Assembly (NCBI GenBank): GCA_013365365.1
Contig: JABVXU010000398.1
Location: 1 to 49,469, forward strand
DNA: 49,469 nt
Direction of reading: 5' to 3'
Source: Cruorifilaria tuberocauda
Taxonomy: Eukaryota; Nematoda; Chromadorea; Rhabditida; Onchocercidae
Every line of letters begins with the position of its first letter. Positions within the stretch are counted from its first letter, which is position 1. The translations under genes were made by a program, and so were the position numbers. This document shows positions 47,901 to 49,469 of the stretch, in pieces. The notes beneath the pieces were generated by a model. It saw only the letters and a list, made by a program, of their open reading frames with translations, made no database searches and was not told the origin of the DNA.

Positions 47901-49279
47901 CATTCTTATCCTTATCAATGAAACCACTATCACCATTTGACCATTTCTTGTTATTTATAGCCGATAATATATTACTCTATAATATCACTTATCTAATAAT
48001 CTATAAATCATTTCATTTTCTGATATATTTATTGCATTCACAAATTCCAATTAAATATAAATCGATTTTAAGAAAATTTTTGAAATTCTTTTAGCATAAA
48101 TTAAAATAAAATTTGTTGATTATTATTTTTTTATATTTATTACGAGTATACGATAAAAAATTATGATATTACTGTATTATGACATTACAGTAGAACTATT
48201 TAATAGATAATGGGATACCGTAATCATATTTTGTACAATTCTGAAATACTGTAATCTCATATATCCTAGGGAAATACTGTAGTCATATATATCCTAGAAA
48301 TACTGTAATCACATGTATCCTAGATGTAATCATATCCTAAAAATATTGTAATCATATATATCCTAGAAATACTGTAATTGTATTTGATATTTATATATAT
48401 TTGAAATTCTGTAATCATGATTTAGGTTTATTTACTACATTTTTTTGAAAAATGTAGAAATTTTTGTTGTCCTATATTTTGAAAATGTAAATTATGTCGC
48501 TGCTTAAATTATATCTATCGAAAAAGTTGTTATTATATTTTAATTCTACTGTATTTTAAAAGCAATTGTGTTGTATTATAAACAAGTAATTGTATTGTAA
48601 GTAAAGTCAAATAGCCCAATATATGACTTACGTGCAGAACTTCAAGTAAGTTCGAAGATTGGAAAACTCTCGTTGTCCATGAAATAAACTTATCATGGAT
48701 AACTTATTAAAATTGTTTTTATTTCTCATCTACTGCTAACTTTTTGACGAATAGCTAGTTGATCTTATTCTCAAGGATTGGATGAAATGAAATGAAAGTA
48801 TTAAACTAAAGCTAATAAGAAATTTATAGCTTAATTATAATCATCCTTTATTTTTCATATATACTGTATACTGTAATATGATTGTAGTATTTCAGATTTT
48901 TCATATGTACTGTAATATAGTTATGATATTTCAGAAACATTTAAATACTTTCTTATCAAACAATTTTATCAAAAAAGTAATATCACATTTCATCATTTCT
49001 CCTATAATTTTAATAATTATGACTTTAAATTTAAAAACTTTAACTTAATCTAAAATTTAATTAGTAACTTACTTTTAATTTTCGACGTCCATTGTATCTT
49101 CGAATTTGTTCCACGGTACTCTGTAAATGTCTACGTGGAGCAAATCGACTACGTTCACGTAACCATTCGTGATTTAAGGCACCTTCTGCAGATATCCTAT
49201 TATTTGGATTAACGGTGAGCAATCTGATCAATAGATCTTTTGCCGAATCGCTAATCTGTTGCCATGTTCCACCATGGTG
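32918..49279 (-). CDS. lin-2: LIN-2/CASK MAGUK scaffold, 5' end beyond the window
   Basis: Fifteen exons, 757 aa visible: 49279-49073, 47976-47773, 46731-46612, 38822-38748, 38422-38339, 37930-37778, 37336-37103, 36934-36871, 36302-36049, 35746-35563, 35093-34990, 34692-34566, 33849-33647, 33485-33405, 33097-32918. In order: end of the CaMK-like domain ([46 protein letters not shown]); L27N ([20 protein letters not shown]); L27C ([27 protein letters not shown]); PDZ ([42 protein letters not shown]); SH3 ([26 protein letters not shown]); HOOK with KKKKYY and [11 protein letters not shown]; guanylate kinase-like domain ([14 protein letters not shown] to [11 protein letters not shown]). CASK scaffolds LIN-7/LIN-10 and localises receptors at epithelial and synaptic membranes. 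Most of the kinase domain lies past 49469. Intron 3 is 7.8 kb. Confidence 0.97.
33860..34420. other. less AT-rich island inside a CASK intron
   Basis: A CT run (33946-33970) is followed by about 400 bases of higher GC content with a 72-codon plus ORF (34074-34289) that resembles nothing I know. It lies between the two guanylate kinase exons of CASK. It may be a decayed insertion; no terminal repeats were found. Confidence 0.4.
37960..38085. repeat. TACAGTA-rich patch in CASK intron
   Basis: Five or six units of the type ATACAGTATGC(T/C)(A/G)AAT spaced 15-30 bases apart. They are degenerate and of unknown origin. Confidence 0.6.
39590..39697. repeat. 54-bp tandem duplication
   Basis: Two direct copies starting AATTCTTCAAATGCTTTTCT at 39590 and 39644, nearly identical, in CASK intron 3. 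They are preceded by a TTGATAGTAATTGATAAA repeat from about 39530. Confidence 0.9.
41896..41946. repeat. CT microsatellite
   Basis: C/T run on the plus strand with two interruptions; first of the cluster in CASK intron 3. Confidence 0.95.
42090..42205. repeat. TTTA tetranucleotide tract
   Basis: ATATTTATTTATTTATTTG-like units. The plus ORF over it (42027-42236) is a repeat artefact. Confidence 0.9.
42511..42540. repeat. GA microsatellite
   Basis: Uninterrupted GA run of about 14 units, followed by AAGCAAGCAAGCAAAG. Confidence 0.95.
43682..43770. repeat. compound AT then GA microsatellite
   Basis: An AT run at 43682-43702 is followed within about ten bases by a GA run reaching 43740 and continuing degenerate to 43770. 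Confidence 0.95.
44043..44076. repeat. CT microsatellite
   Basis: CT run with one CCC interruption; opposite in sense to the neighbouring GA runs, so the two could pair in one transcript. Confidence 0.95.
44263..44298. repeat. GA microsatellite
   Basis: GA run with one GGG interruption. Confidence 0.95.
44635..44740. repeat. AAACTAAGATA tandem repeat
   Basis: Eight or more degenerate units of (T/G)ATAAACTA(A/G)(G), 10-12 bases each. The minus ORF over it is a repeat artefact. Confidence 0.85.
44896..44952. repeat. GA microsatellite, longest of the cluster
   Basis: About 50 bases of GA ending in GGGGAGGAGGAGGA. Confidence 0.95.
48217..48402. repeat. ~27-bp tandem repeat in CASK intron 1
   Basis: Five or six degenerate units of the type ATACTGTAATCATATATATC followed by CTAGAA, between the first two visible CASK exons. 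Confidence 0.85.
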
Positions 49280-49469
49280 CTTGAAAAATAAAATCGAGTA
49301 AAATATATTTTTATATTTGAATTACTTATTACTTTTAATTACTTAGTTAATAAATTAAATTAATTTATTAAAAATTTGACTAATTCATTAGATTGTAAAT
49401 CACAATAGAAATCTGAATAATTTATTAAAAAAGTTACAAATTGGAAAAATAAAAATATTAAAAATAAGT

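Noticed and set aside
47795..48094. 99-aa plus ORF
   Set aside because: Antisense shadow of CASK exon 2 (47976-47773).

Overview
The window reads as nuclear DNA of a nematode. It is very AT-rich, its genes are cut into small exons (33-300 bp), and most introns are short or medium with GT donors and strong U-rich TTTCAG/TTTTAG acceptors. Two start codons lie 3-7 bases behind a perfect TTTCAG, as expected for spliced-leader addition. The gene set (LIN-2/CASK, RalGPS, CCDC25, cathepsin B, a divergent SH2/tyrosine kinase) fits this. A spirurid/clade III origin is only a guess. Most listed single-frame ORFs here are shadows or exon fragments; the gene models below were built by hand from splice sites, reading phase and protein family.

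Layout. 1-900: two orphan open stretches that may be exons of an unseen plus-strand gene. 1945-6058 (+): a 13-exon SH2/tyrosine-kinase gene with an incomplete SH2, HGD in place of HRD and no tyrosine in the activation loop. 6390-8068 (-): CCDC25 ortholog, five exons, 208 aa, convergent with the kinase. 10420-14405 (-): RalGPS-type Ral exchange factor, RasGEF plus PH, with one GC-AG intron. 15360-17572 (-): a secreted 181-aa protein with three copies of a GT(F/Y)DPNYQT module. 19335-23148 (-): secreted cathepsin B-like protease, eight exons, 379 aa. 23149-27079: a gene-free stretch with a near-perfect 33-bp hairpin and a minisatellite. 27080-31291 (+): a secreted Lys/Glu-rich protein whose introns hold a 48-bp-arm hairpin, a 196-bp duplicated exon block and an 840-bp palindrome. 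32918 to the window end (-): LIN-2/CASK, 15 exons visible, with the N-terminal kinase exons beyond base 49469 and a 7.8-kb intron full of GA/CT microsatellites.

Functions as a set. CASK, RalGPS and the tyrosine kinase are intracellular signalling or scaffold proteins. Cathepsin B and the two low-complexity proteins carry signal peptides and lie next to each other (15.4-31.3 kb), but nothing shows that they work together. No tRNA, rRNA, CRISPR array or autonomous transposon with recognisable coding capacity was found. The most unusual features are the non-RD kinase with its half SH2, the DPNYQT repeat protein, and the cluster of fold-back sequences in and around the 27-31 kb gene.
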